Part shown: positions 1-7,866 of the stretch, piece after piece
How positions within the stretch are numbered: position 1 is the first letter of the stretch
Layout of the letters: each line of letters starts with the position of its first letter
DNA from: Oscillospiraceae bacterium
GTDB lineage: Bacteria; Bacillota; Clostridia; Oscillospirales; Ruminococcaceae
Assembly: GCA_902766785.1 (NCBI GenBank)
Contig: CACXEO010000088.1
Span: 1-34,735, forward strand
Direction: 5' to 3'
Length of the DNA: 34,735 nucleotides
Position numbers and translations under genes: made by a program
Notes under the pieces: generated by a model
Database searches by the model: none
What the model saw: the letters and a program-made list of their open reading frames with translations, nothing else
What the model was told of the DNA's origin: nothing

Positions 1-576
1 GCGGGAGAACGCCTTCATAATCTCTTCGCCAAGGTACTTGGACAGAGAATAAGTATCTTCCGGCCAGCAGGGATGCTCCTCATCAATTGGGAGATACTCC
101 GGAACGAACGGCTCGCCGGAAAGGCGGAAGCCCATGCCGTAGGAGAAATAGCTGGTGGCGGCAATTACGCTCTTGACACCCATTCTTCTGGCCGCATCAA
201 GGACATAGAACATCCCCATGGTGTTGATCTTCATGGTGGCGTCTTCCGGCATACTGTAGTTGAAGTGCGCCCCTTCGACCGGCGCAGGACCCAAGTCGGT
301 ACGCTTCTCATAAGGTGGCTGCAGCTCGGTATTGAATGCAATTGCGCCAAGGTGAACAATAACGTCCGCCTGAGCCATTGCAATCGCTTTCATAATATCG
401 CCAATGTTAAGAAGATCCGCTTTTACAAACGGGAGACCACGTTTTGCGTTGTCACCATCCGCCGGCAGCGGGACAATATCGGTGCAGGTAACGTTGTACC
501 CCTGGTCATGAAGGTAAGAAGCAACGTAATTCCCAAGGTTACCGGAAGCGCCGGTTACCAGAACGTTTTTTGGCAT
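1..576 (-). CDS. NAD-dependent epimerase/dehydratase, extended SDR (3' end outside window)
   Basis: The frame is open from an ATG at 576 to the window edge, giving the first 192 residues. The start follows a GGAGGAATTTTATA ribosome site. The N-terminus MPKNVLVTGASGNLGNYVAS carries the TGxxGxLG dinucleotide-binding motif of extended short-chain dehydrogenases. A YSLSK sequence near residues 175-179 fits the YxxxK catalytic pair. It is a close paralogue of the complete SDR at 4912-5913, sharing PFVKADLLNIGD, INTMG, DAARRMG and PCxPEDTYSL. Family members act on nucleotide sugars or free sugars in the cytoplasm. Its position at the distal end of the isomerase array implies a role in the same sugar pathway, but the substrate is unknown. 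Confident in family, not in reaction. Confidence 0.9.
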   Translation of the reverse strand, partial: MPKNVLVTGASGNLGNYVASYLHDQGYNVTCTDIVPLPADGDNAKRGLPFVKADLLNIGDIMKAIAMAQADVIVHLGAIAFNTELQPPYEKRTDLGPAPVEGAHFNYSMPEDATMKINTMGMFYVLDAARRMGVKSVIAATSYFSYGMGFRLSGEPFVPEYLPIDEEHPCWPEDTYSLSKYLGEEIMKAFSR

Positions 577-598
577 TATAAAATTCCTCCGTTTACGA

Positions 599-1507
599 TC
601 AATCAATCGTGATTACTTTTTTAATATACTCTACACTTTTTTTGGCAACTTCAATATCGCGCAGGCGGGGATCGGTCCCCTCAGGGAGGGCGCCGGGCCA
701 TGCCGACTCATAAAGCAGGTGTAACCCTTCCGGATAAGGCGCTTTCTCAGCAATTGTTTTAATAGCGCGGTCAATATCAACGTAACCTTCGCCGATTGCA
801 CAACCAACCGGAATCATCGGGAAATAGTTTGGTCCAAAGGGGCTGTCGATCATTTTTGAGTCCTTGATATGAGTGGTGAAAGTCCAAGGTGCAAGGACGT
901 CAATGTCGTCATTCGGGTCGCATAATACGGCAATCGCGTTGCCGATATCGTAAGCGACGCCGACATTCGGCGAATTGACTTCTTCCATAATCCAGGCAAT
1001 TTCGGTCCCCTTAAAATCGCAATGGTTTTCCAAAGCAAAAAGAACGCCGTTCTCTTCAAAAAGGGGAGCCGCAGCTTTTAAGTTGTCCGCGATCATCCGG
1101 AGCAGCTCATGCGCATGGATACCGGGAGCCTTAAAACAACGCGTTGTCGCGGTGTTGTTCATTCCATAACCGCAGCGAATAATTTTTGAGCCATATTTTT
1201 TTGCCAGTTCAATCGTTTCCAGTATTTCCTTTTTCGCACCCTCCGGGTCTGCACCGGTCATTTCAAAGATTGCGCGCGGGCACTGGATGTCAAACTCAAT
1301 GTCATATTCCTTCATTTTTTGAAGGACCTTTTCCATCCCTTCCCCTTCAACCGGAGGACGGGGGATCAATGGATGCATCGCATGGCAATCCAGTTTATGC
1401 ATTTCATCCATCTGCCATAAAAGCTGATCTACCGGATCCGTAATTTCAGGCGGCGCCAGGTAAACGAAATTGACATAACCAACTCTCATGTTATTCAAAT
1501 ACGCCAT
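599..1507 (-). CDS. TIM-barrel sugar isomerase/epimerase (AP-endonuclease-2 family), copy A
   Basis: The protein has 302 residues starting MAYLNNMRVGYVNFVY. A start six codons upstream is possible, but GGGGTGG sits correctly before the ATG at 1507 and all paralogues begin MA-NNM. The metal ligands of the D-tagatose 3-epimerase/IolE group are visible: E160 (FALENHCDF), D187 (AYDIGN), H213 (TTHIKD) and E267 (YESAW). These enzymes use a divalent metal for C2/C3 proton transfer on ketoses or related sugars in the cytosol. Copy A differs most around the active site, with YDIGN where others have DTAN, and ESAW for EQGW, suggesting a shifted substrate. It lies 22 bp upstream of the SDR at 1-576 in transcription order and is probably co-transcribed. 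Confidence 0.88.
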   Translation of the reverse strand: MAYLNNMRVGYVNFVYLAPPEITDPVDQLLWQMDEMHKLDCHAMHPLIPRPPVEGEGMEKVLQKMKEYDIEFDIQCPRAIFEMTGADPEGAKKEILETIELAKKYGSKIIRCGYGMNNTATTRCFKAPGIHAHELLRMIADNLKAAAPLFEENGVLFALENHCDFKGTEIAWIMEEVNSPNVGVAYDIGNAIAVLCDPNDDIDVLAPWTFTTHIKDSKMIDSPFGPNYFPMIPVGCAIGEGYVDIDRAIKTIAEKAPYPEGLHLLYESAWPGALPEGTDPRLRDIEVAKKSVEYIKKVITID

Positions 1508-1527
1508 TAAAAACCACCCCTGCAATT

Positions 1528-1922
1528 CTAATTGACTGTGATCAGTTTTTTCAGGTATTCTAAGCTTTTCTCCATCGCCTCATGCTCAAACGCATAAGCG
1601 GCGCCGGTAATCTGGTTTCCCCAGAAACTCTGTTCCAGAATCATATGGAAGCCTTCCGGGTAGCGGACCTGGGTCGCAAGCGCGTCGACAATCCCTGGGA
1701 TATCGATAATCCCTTCACCAAGCACGGTTCCGACCGGGATGAGCGGATAATACCGCCCTTCCTGCGTCTTTTGTACAATTTTAGCGTCCTTGATATGGGT
1801 AATAATCGTCCAGGGAGCCATCAGGAGGTTATCCGCATCAGGATCCCGGAATACGCCGAAGTTGTTGGCGGTGTCAAGCGCAATTCCATGTTCGGGGAAT
1901 TGACTTCAAAAATGTGAGCCAT
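1528..1922 (-). pseudogene. Decayed, truncated copy of the TIM-barrel isomerase family
   Basis: The C-terminal ~97 codons (MAPWTIITHIKDAK... to KKLITVN) match the intact copies. Before them, translation must change frame: near 1886-1887 one base is missing relative to the paralogues' NMGIALDTAN coding (ATGGAATTGCG where they have the ATGGGNATNGCG pattern). The 5' part of the gene, about 170 codons including the first metal ligand (the ENH glutamate), is absent. The remnant begins at an ATG (1922) with an AGAAGGAA ribosome site like those of the intact genes, followed by MAHIFEVNSPNM; one glutamate codon of FEEVNSP is lost. A ribosome would stop soon after the frameshift. It is best read as a relic left by recombination between tandem repeats. 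Confidence 0.85.
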
Positions 1923-1954
1923 TTCCTTCTTTCACTGTCACAGGTCAAGAATGT

Positions 1955-2863
1955 TTATTTAACTGTAATCAGGTCCTTCAGGTAAACAAGTCCCTTTTCC
2001 ATTGCATTATGGGCAAATTCAATTGGATCGCCGGTTACCTGATCGCCCCACCAGCCCTGCTCGAGGATCAGGTGGAAACCTTCCGGATAACGGGATTTGG
2101 TCGCGATTGCGTCGATAACCGCCGGGATATCGATCTCACCTTCGCCGAGGGGGCAGCCCACCGGGATCAGCGGGAAGTAATCGCCATCCTGGGTCTTCGG
2201 AACAACTTTCGTATCTTTGATATGGGAAGTAATCGCCCACGGGGCCATCCGGAGGTTATCCTCATTCGGCTCGCTAAAAATTGCAAAGCTGTTGGCGGTG
2301 TCAAGCGCGATACCCATATTCGGGGAATTGACTTCTTCGAAAATCTGCGCCATCTCTTTGCCGGTGAAGTCTACATGGTTCTCCTGCGCAAAGTATACAC
2401 CGTACTCCTCAAAAATTGGAGCCGCCTGTTTCAGGGAAGCAACCACACTGTCAAACTGGTCTTTCCCGGTCATCCCTTTTGCATGGTTGTAACGGGAATA
2501 TTCATACGCCAGCATGTAGTTGTAACCTGTACGCAGGATTTTAGAACCCAATTTTTTTGCGAATTTGATCTGAGCAATCAATTCTTCGCGCGCCTCTTTC
2601 GCGTCCGGACCGGCAAGTTTAAAGACAGCAGGCGGACAGCCGATTTCGTATTCGATGCCGTATTTCTGAAGCATTTCGTTGATTTTATCAACAGAAGCAT
2701 CGTCAGTCGGCAGGTGGAAAACGATTGGTTGCAAAACTTCACAGCCAAGGCGCTGAGCCTGCTGCATCTGCCATTCAAGTTTTGCCATGTCGTCGGTAAT
2801 CTCCGGCGGGGCGGGATAAATAAACCCAACCCAGCCGAGTTTCATATTATTGCGGTAAGCCAT
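1955..2863 (-). CDS. TIM-barrel sugar isomerase/epimerase, copy B
   Basis: The protein has 302 residues. The ATG at 2863 (MAYRNNMKLGWVGF) is chosen over an upstream in-frame start because AGAGGT precedes it by a good distance and paralogues align there. The metal tetrad is E161 (AQENHVDF), D188 (ALDTAN), H214 (TSHIKD) and E268 (LEQGW). The family motifs SRYPEGFH and IPVGCxLGEG are present. It is visibly most similar to copy C next door (MAYRNNMK, CPPAVFxLAGPDAK, MTGKxQF), so these two are probably the most recent duplicates. The likely role is cytosolic ketose/uronate-type isomerisation or epimerisation; the substrate is unknown. Confidence 0.9.
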   Translation of the reverse strand: MAYRNNMKLGWVGFIYPAPPEITDDMAKLEWQMQQAQRLGCEVLQPIVFHLPTDDASVDKINEMLQKYGIEYEIGCPPAVFKLAGPDAKEAREELIAQIKFAKKLGSKILRTGYNYMLAYEYSRYNHAKGMTGKDQFDSVVASLKQAAPIFEEYGVYFAQENHVDFTGKEMAQIFEEVNSPNMGIALDTANSFAIFSEPNEDNLRMAPWAITSHIKDTKVVPKTQDGDYFPLIPVGCPLGEGEIDIPAVIDAIATKSRYPEGFHLILEQGWWGDQVTGDPIEFAHNAMEKGLVYLKDLITVK

Positions 2864-2910
2864 ATAATCTACCTCTTTCTTTTTAAAAGTTATCATGATC
2901 TGTCAGTATG

Positions 2911-3816
2911 TTATTTAACCGTAATCAGTTCCTTAAGGTACGCAATACTCTTTTCAAGAACCTTGTGTGAGTATTCAATTGGATCGCCGGTGACCTGATT
3001 GCCGAACCAGCCCTGCTCGATTATAAGATGGAACCCTTCCGGATAACGGGATTTGGTACAGATCGCTTCAATTGCCGCCGGGATGTCAACATCGCCTTCT
3101 CCCAACGCACATCCCACAGGAATGAAGGGGAAATAGTTACCCTCCTGGGTTTTATCAATAATCTTGGTGTCCTTAATGTGAGAAGTGATTGCCCACGGAG
3201 CCATCCTCTGATTATCGATATCCGGCTGGCAGAATACCGCAAAACTGTTGGCGGTATCAAGCGCAATACCCATAACCGGGGAGTTGACCTCCTCAAACAG
3301 GTCCGCCATTTCCTTGCCGGTGAAATCCACATGGTTTTCCTGCGCATATTTCATACCGTATTCTTCAAAAATCGGCTTCGCTTCTTTCAGGGAGGCGAGA
3401 ATCCGTTCGAACTGCTCTTTGCCGGTCATACCTGGGGTACGGTTGTAACGGGAGGTCTCCAGGCAGAGACGACCGTAGCCGCAGCGCATAATCGTGGAGC
3501 CAAGCTCCTTGGAAAACTTAATCGCTTCAATCAGCTCTTCACGTGCCGATTTCGCGTCCGGTCCAGCAAGCTGGAAGACCGCAGGCGGGCAGCGCATCTC
3601 ATACTCAATTCCATACTCTTTGAGCCATTCTTTAAGCTGGTCAAGATCTTTCCCCTCGTGCGGCAGAGGATGGACAATCGGTTGAAGGACTTCGCAGCCA
3701 AATTCCTTCGCCTTTTTCATCTGCCATTCAATCTTCGCCATGCTGTCCGTAATATCTGCGGGAGCAGGATACGCAAAACCAATCCAGCCCATTTTCATGT
3801 TGTTGCGGTAAGCCAT
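2911..3816 (-). CDS. TIM-barrel sugar isomerase/epimerase, copy C
   Basis: The protein has 301 residues, with an ATG at 3816 after AAGAAAGAAGGAACTGACC. The metal ligands are E160 (AQENHVDF), D187 (ALDTAN), H213 (TSHIKD) and E267 (IEQGW), all intact. Length and motif spacing match the other copies, so it should be active. It lies 47 bp upstream of copy B in transcription order. The near repetition of whole motifs between B and C points to a recent duplication, while differences in the beta-alpha loop after the N-terminal strand (HPLPHEGKDLDQ versus HLPTDDASVDK) may alter substrate choice. Reaction and substrate cannot be assigned. Confidence 0.9.
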   Translation of the reverse strand: MAYRNNMKMGWIGFAYPAPADITDSMAKIEWQMKKAKEFGCEVLQPIVHPLPHEGKDLDQLKEWLKEYGIEYEMRCPPAVFQLAGPDAKSAREELIEAIKFSKELGSTIMRCGYGRLCLETSRYNRTPGMTGKEQFERILASLKEAKPIFEEYGMKYAQENHVDFTGKEMADLFEEVNSPVMGIALDTANSFAVFCQPDIDNQRMAPWAITSHIKDTKIIDKTQEGNYFPFIPVGCALGEGDVDIPAAIEAICTKSRYPEGFHLIIEQGWFGNQVTGDPIEYSHKVLEKSIAYLKELITVK

Positions 3817-3858
3817 GGTCAGTTCCTTCTTTCTTCGGTTCTGGATTCAAGTGTTTTG

Positions 3859-4764
3859 TTATTTAACGGTTACAAGCTCTTTCAGATAATCAAGGCTCTT
3901 CTCCATCGTTTCAATCGCGAATTCACGCGGATCGGTGCCTTCCGGCAGTTTGCCGAACCAGCCCTGCTCAAGGATGAGGTGGAAGCCTTCCGGGTAACGG
4001 ACGTTATCAATCAAAAGCTGGACAGAACGCGGAATGTCCACGCCGCCCTCGCCAAGCGCACAGCCGACAGGGGTCATCGGGAAATAATCCGGCCCAAACG
4101 GGGCGTCGATTACCTTGGAATCTTTGATATGGGAAGTGATCGCCCACGGAGCCATTGCTTCAAGATCCTCGTTCGGGTCGCAGAGAATTGCAAAGCCGTT
4201 CGCAGTATCGTACGCAATACCCATATTAGGAGAGTTGATCTCTTCAAAAATAGCAGCGATTTCTTTGCCAGTAAAGTCGCAGTGGTTCTCCAGTGCGTAA
4301 AGCATATCGTTCGCCTCAAAGATCGGAGCGGCAACTTTCAGGCTGTCAGTGATGCGGCGGAGCTGTTCGTGCGGCAACATACCCGGGACCTTGCTCCAGC
4401 GGGAATACTCAACGTTCAGTTTGCCGTAGCCGCAGCGCATGATCTTGGCGCCGTATTTCTTCGCTAGGTCAATTGCTTCCTGCAATTCCTTTTTCGCCGC
4501 TTCTGCGTTTTCGCCGCAGAGCTCAAAAATCGCGCGGGGAGCGCCCATCTCATACTCTACGTCGCACTCTTTCATCTTGGCGGTGATTTTCGCAATCGAC
4601 TCCTCATCTGCCGGCAGCGGAGCAATTGGCTGCAGAACCTGGCAGCCGTAGCGTTTTGCTTCGTCAAGCTGCCACATAATTTTGTCCATAGGTTCGGTGA
4701 TTTCGGCAGGCGGCTGATACATGTAGCCAATCCAGCCGAGTTTCATGTTGTTGATGTAAGCCAC
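3859..4764 (-). CDS. TIM-barrel sugar isomerase/epimerase, copy D (GTG start)
   Basis: The protein has 301 residues, initiated by GTG at 4764 after AAAGAAGGATTTATT. No ATG is available at the conserved N-terminus (MAYINNMKLGW). The metal ligands are E159 (ALENHCDF), D186 (AYDTAN), H212 (TSHIKD) and E266 (LEQGW). It shares the DSKVIDAPFGPDYFPM-type loop and the ENHCDF sequence with copy A, so A and D form one subgroup while B, C and E lean to another. It lies downstream of the SDR at 4912 after a 147-bp gap, the largest in the array, where a separate promoter or processing site could lie although I see no convincing one. The substrate is unknown. Confidence 0.9.
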   Translation of the reverse strand: MAYINNMKLGWIGYMYQPPAEITEPMDKIMWQLDEAKRYGCQVLQPIAPLPADEESIAKITAKMKECDVEYEMGAPRAIFELCGENAEAAKKELQEAIDLAKKYGAKIMRCGYGKLNVEYSRWSKVPGMLPHEQLRRITDSLKVAAPIFEANDMLYALENHCDFTGKEIAAIFEEINSPNMGIAYDTANGFAILCDPNEDLEAMAPWAITSHIKDSKVIDAPFGPDYFPMTPVGCALGEGGVDIPRSVQLLIDNVRYPEGFHLILEQGWFGKLPEGTDPREFAIETMEKSLDYLKELVTVK

Positions 4765-4911
4765 AATAAATCCTTCTTTCTTGTAAAAATTTTTTATAAG
4801 GTTATAGCATGTGCTACTGCGACTAATGTAACTTCTGTAAAGGATAAAAGCAAAATATTTTCACTGGACATTTCCTTACAGGAGCGCTGACTGCTGCGCA
4901 GGATGACCTGC

Positions 4912-5913
4912 CTAGTCGACGAACTCGTCTCCCTCTTCGTCCTGTTTGCCTTTTCTCCAGGTGTACTGGGACTCATAACCGAGCATCTCTTTTGCTTTGC
5001 GGGTGGTGAAGAACCCTTCATGGCCCTCAAAGTTTGTACACATATCGGCAATGTAGGGGAAGCGTTTCGCATAGAAAGAATTGGAATCCGGGTTGAAGGT
5101 TGTGTCGGAAGCAAGGTTGAACGCCTCAAAGCCGGGGAGCTGTTTGTCAAGCGCAAGGCCGACAAAGTAAGCAATGTCGCGGGCGTCGACATACTGATGG
5201 GTGTCGCCGTTGATATAGCCCTTCTCTTCCGTTTCCGGCACAACATAGTCGTTGTTGAAAGTATAGCATTTTCTGCACCATTCGACCTTCGGGTAGTACA
5301 CGCCGGTCAAACGCATTGCAACGACATTCATGTTGTAAGCGCGGGAAAACGCTTTCATAATTTCGTCGCCGAGCTGTTTGCCGAGGGAATATGTATCTTC
5401 CGGGTAGCAGGGATGGTTTTCATCAATCGGCAGGTAATCCGGTTTGAAAGGCTCGCCGGAAATTCTCATTCCCAAGCCGTAGCAGTAATAGCTGGAAGCC
5501 GCAATCACATTTTTGATCCCCATTCTTCTCGCCGCGTCCATGACATAGAAGGTGCCCATGGTATTGATTTCCATTGCCGCGTCTTCCGGGATCATGTAAT
5601 TATAATGTACGCCACCGGTTGCCGGGCCTTTTTTCGGGGTGGTGTCATACGGGGGCTGGAGTTCTACGTTGTGGGTGATAGCAGCAAGGTGGATGATAGT
5701 ATCCGGCTGCGCCATGGCGATTGCTTTCATCAGGTCGCCGATATTGAGCAGGTCGGCTTTTACAAAAGGCAGGCCGAGCTTCGCAATTTTGCTGTCCGGC
5801 TGCGGCAGGACAACGTCGGTACAGGTGACGTTGTAACCCTGTTTGTTGAGGTAAGCGGAGACATAGTTGCCGAGTTTCCCGGCTGCGCCGGTTACTAATA
5901 CGTTTCTTTTCAT
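4912..5913 (-). CDS. NAD-dependent epimerase/dehydratase, extended SDR
   Basis: The protein has 333 residues starting MKRNVLVTGAAGKLGNY. The Rossmann motif TGAAGKLG is at residues 8-15, a D/NAD-contact stretch ADLLNIGD follows, candidate catalytic serines lie in AASSYY (140-141), and YSLGK at 175-179 supplies the Tyr-Lys pair. This is the standard extended-SDR layout of nucleotide-sugar epimerases, dehydratases and sugar oxidoreductases. It is the complete paralogue of the gene at 1-576. Placed between isomerase copies E and D, it probably oxidises or epimerises a sugar intermediate of the same route. The C-terminus is short and very acidic (QDEEGDEFVD). Family is certain, reaction unknown. 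Confidence 0.92.
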   Translation of the reverse strand: MKRNVLVTGAAGKLGNYVSAYLNKQGYNVTCTDVVLPQPDSKIAKLGLPFVKADLLNIGDLMKAIAMAQPDTIIHLAAITHNVELQPPYDTTPKKGPATGGVHYNYMIPEDAAMEINTMGTFYVMDAARRMGIKNVIAASSYYCYGLGMRISGEPFKPDYLPIDENHPCYPEDTYSLGKQLGDEIMKAFSRAYNMNVVAMRLTGVYYPKVEWCRKCYTFNNDYVVPETEEKGYINGDTHQYVDARDIAYFVGLALDKQLPGFEAFNLASDTTFNPDSNSFYAKRFPYIADMCTNFEGHEGFFTTRKAKEMLGYESQYTWRKGKQDEEGDEFVD

Positions 5914-5943
5914 GTTTTGTTCTCTTCCTAACGTTATAATTTA

Positions 5944-6855
5944 TTATTTAATGGTAACAAGGCTTTTCAGGTAAGCAACACTTCTTTCAATTGTGTTGCG
6001 GCGGAAAGCGGCCTCATCCTCTACGCCGTCAAGCCCGCAGCCGAACCAGCCCTGTTCTACAACAAGATGAAAACCTTCCGGATAACGGGATTTTTCCTGG
6101 ATTGCCTTAATTGCAGCCTCAATATCAACGCTGCCTTCACCGCAGGCACAGCCAACCGGGATCAGCGGGAAGTAATCGCCCTCCTGGGTCTTGTCAATTA
6201 CCTTGGCGTCTTTCATATGAGAAGTAATCGCCCAGGGCGCCATTACCTGAACCTCTTCGTTCGGGTCGCTGAAGATACAGAATCCGTTTGCAGTATCGAG
6301 CGCAATCCCCATATACGGGGAATTGATTTCCTCAAAAATTGCCGCAATTTCATGGCCGGTAAAATCAAGGTGGTTTTCCAGCGCGAAATACATACCCGCC
6401 TTTTCAAACATAGGCGCCGCCGCTTTTAAGGAAGCCTTTATCGTTTCATACTGCTCCTTGCCGGTAGCGCCAGGCCCTTTGTAATAGCGGGTGGTCTCCA
6501 TGACCAGTTTGCCGTAACCGGAGCGCATGATTTTAGCGCCGAACGCCTGCGCAAAATCAATTTCAGCCTGCAGCTCAGCTTTCGCCTTTTCTGCATCAGG
6601 CCCCGTAAGCTCAAAGACCGCGCGGGGGCAGCCGAGCTCAAATTCAACATCATACTCTTCCATTTTTGCTTTAATCTTTGCAAGAGCTTCCGGATCGTCC
6701 TTTGGCAGCGGAAACGCAGGATGCAGCACGTGGCAGTCAAGACGCTTCGCCTGTTCAAGCTCCCAGAGGATCTTATCGGTTGAATCAGTCAACTCTGCCG
6801 GCGGCACATAGTTCGGTCCAATCCAACCAATTTTCATATTGTTTAAAAGTGCCAT
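5944..6855 (-). CDS. TIM-barrel sugar isomerase/epimerase, copy E (first gene of array)
   Basis: The protein has 303 residues (MALLNNMKIGWIGPNY). The ATG at 6855 has AAGGA seven bases upstream, better than an in-frame TTG two codons earlier. The metal ligands are E160 (ALENHLDF), D187 (ALDTAN), H213 (TSHMKD) and E267 (VEQGW). It differs from the other copies by HMKD for HIKD and by a longer C-terminal insert (CGLDGVEDEAAFRR). It is the promoter-proximal gene of the minus-strand array, 30 bp before the SDR at 5913. Upstream DNA shows no near-consensus promoter close to the start. Confidence 0.9.
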   Translation of the reverse strand: MALLNNMKIGWIGPNYVPPAELTDSTDKILWELEQAKRLDCHVLHPAFPLPKDDPEALAKIKAKMEEYDVEFELGCPRAVFELTGPDAEKAKAELQAEIDFAQAFGAKIMRSGYGKLVMETTRYYKGPGATGKEQYETIKASLKAAAPMFEKAGMYFALENHLDFTGHEIAAIFEEINSPYMGIALDTANGFCIFSDPNEEVQVMAPWAITSHMKDAKVIDKTQEGDYFPLIPVGCACGEGSVDIEAAIKAIQEKSRYPEGFHLVVEQGWFGCGLDGVEDEAAFRRNTIERSVAYLKSLVTIK

Positions 6856-7456
6856 GTCCAAATCCTTCTTTCTTTGCAGATTGTAGTGTAGGGTTTCTTT
6901 TTTAAACCATAAGCCGGAACCCGTTCCCGCGCCCCGGTATGATACAGAAATGGTTCAGGCCGCTTTCAGACGGCTAACAGCGGATCACCTGGCAGAGGGA
7001 GAGCGGATCCAGCATATGGCCCTCCAGCAGAACAGTTGACCAGCAGCGGGGAAAATACAGCTTTTTCCTGCGGTGTCTCACCTGGCTATGCCCCCCAGAC
7101 AGACGAAAACGCCGGCAAAGCACGGCGGATTTCAGCCCAGAGCCGCTGGAACAACGCTGCCGTAAAAACAACGCCAAACGGTTGCGGGCCGTCAAATTTC
7201 GATTAAAAAACAACCGCACCACCGGATCGTACCGGATCAAAACACCGCCCCCTTTGGCAAAACCGCCTTTTTTCAACCTTTTAAATAACATATACGTTCT
7301 TTTTATTCAACAAGAACCCGGTTCCGCAAATGATAAAGGCTTCAAAGCCCTGCTGATCTCTTCACAGTAATAACACAATTACCGAAAAGCCGCTTCAAAA
7401 TATAACAATTGTCGACAACAGTAGCACATTTCTGTTAAAGTTTCTGTTTTTGCTGT

Positions 7457-7489
7457 TTTGCACAATTATTCGAAAATTTATTGTGCAAA
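7457..7489. promoter_or_regulatory. 10-bp perfect inverted repeat, operator-like
   Basis: TTTGCACAAT at 7457-7466 is exactly repeated in inverted form as ATTGTGCAAA at 7480-7489, with an AT-rich 13-bp spacer. It sits just upstream of a plausible -35 box (7500). The centre-to-centre distance (about two helical turns) suits binding of a dimeric regulator better than an RNA hairpin. The cognate regulator is not evident in the window. Confidence 0.55.
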
Positions 7490-7499
7490 TTTATGCTAC

Positions 7500-7528
7500 T
7501 TGTGTATTGTCATCATAAGTAATATAGC
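7500..7528 (+). promoter_or_regulatory. Putative sigma-A promoter before the 10-codon ORF
   Basis: TTGTGT (7500-7505), a 17-bp spacer and TATAGC (7523-7528) form a moderate sigma-A promoter directly downstream of the inverted repeat at 7457-7489. Its transcript would start about 15-20 bases before the GGGAGG ribosome site at 7540. Confidence 0.45.
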
Positions 7529-7550
7529 ATAACGCTAAAGGGAGGAAAAT

Positions 7551-7583
7551 ATGACAAATCAAACCTTTTGGTTGAAAATATAA
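7551..7583 (+). CDS. Ten-codon micro-ORF with strong ribosome site
   Basis: A very strong GGGAGG site six bases upstream leads into ATG and the peptide MTNQTFWLKI followed by TAA. A promoter and operator-like repeat precede it. It may be a leader peptide, a small functional peptide, or the 5' stub of a lost gene; nothing after it for 280 bp is coding. Function unknown. The call rests only on translation signals. Confidence 0.35.
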   Translation: MTNQTFWLKI

Positions 7584-7659
7584 ACTTAAGGATAAAAAAA
7601 TAAATATTGCCGTCTGCAAATAATACGATCCTGTTAAATAACCCTACTTTTCCGTTGGG

Positions 7660-7675
7660 GGCGGCTTTTGCCGCC
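7660..7675 (+). terminator. Short GC-rich hairpin, weak terminator candidate
   Basis: GGCGGC and GCCGCC pair around a TTTT loop, followed only by ATCTTTCC. It would end or fold the transcript carrying the micro-ORF. The weak T-tract makes termination uncertain. Confidence 0.35.
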
Positions 7676-7797
7676 ATCTTTCCAGCCTGTTTATATGTAT
7701 GCAGACAAGTTTAGCGGACATACTTCCCAACAAGGATGCGTTAAAATTTTTAACCATTGGTTACAAGGGTACCGCCGCTCACCCCGTCCGTTTTCCA

Positions 7798-7826
7798 TTG
7801 CTTTTTAAGCACGAGCGTATTATACT
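7798..7826 (+). promoter_or_regulatory. Promoter for the nitrilase-family gene
   Basis: TTGCTT (7798-7803), 17-bp spacer, TATACT (7821-7826). It lies 40 bp before the start codon at 7867, with AAAGGAG between. Confidence 0.6.
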
Positions 7827-7866
7827 GGAAAAATAAGAAAAAAGGCTTGGAAAGGAGCAGTAAAAT

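Larger units (their letters stand above)
6862..7797. other. Gene-poor intergenic region upstream of the isomerase array
   Basis: Almost 1 kb lies between divergent genes. Open frames here, such as a 105-codon frame on the minus strand at 6974-7291, have arginine/cysteine-rich, non-protein-like translations and no ribosome site, so I do not call them. The GC-rich half (6900-7300) gives way to an AT-rich half with the palindrome TTGTCGACAA (7409-7418), a 10-bp inverted repeat, a promoter and a 10-codon ORF, each listed separately. Signals controlling the isomerase array presumably lie here, but I found no convincing minus-strand promoter. Confidence 0.5.

Noticed and set aside
2009-4467. Long plus-strand frames opposite the isomerase genes (329 and 479 codons)
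   Set aside because: They are antisense shadows of conserved isomerase genes on the minus strand. The translations are low-complexity mirror sequences repeated across paralogues.
6974-7291. 105-codon minus-strand frame upstream of the isomerase array
   Set aside because: Arginine/cysteine-rich translation, no ribosome site, no family pattern; typical of a chance frame in GC-rich non-coding DNA.
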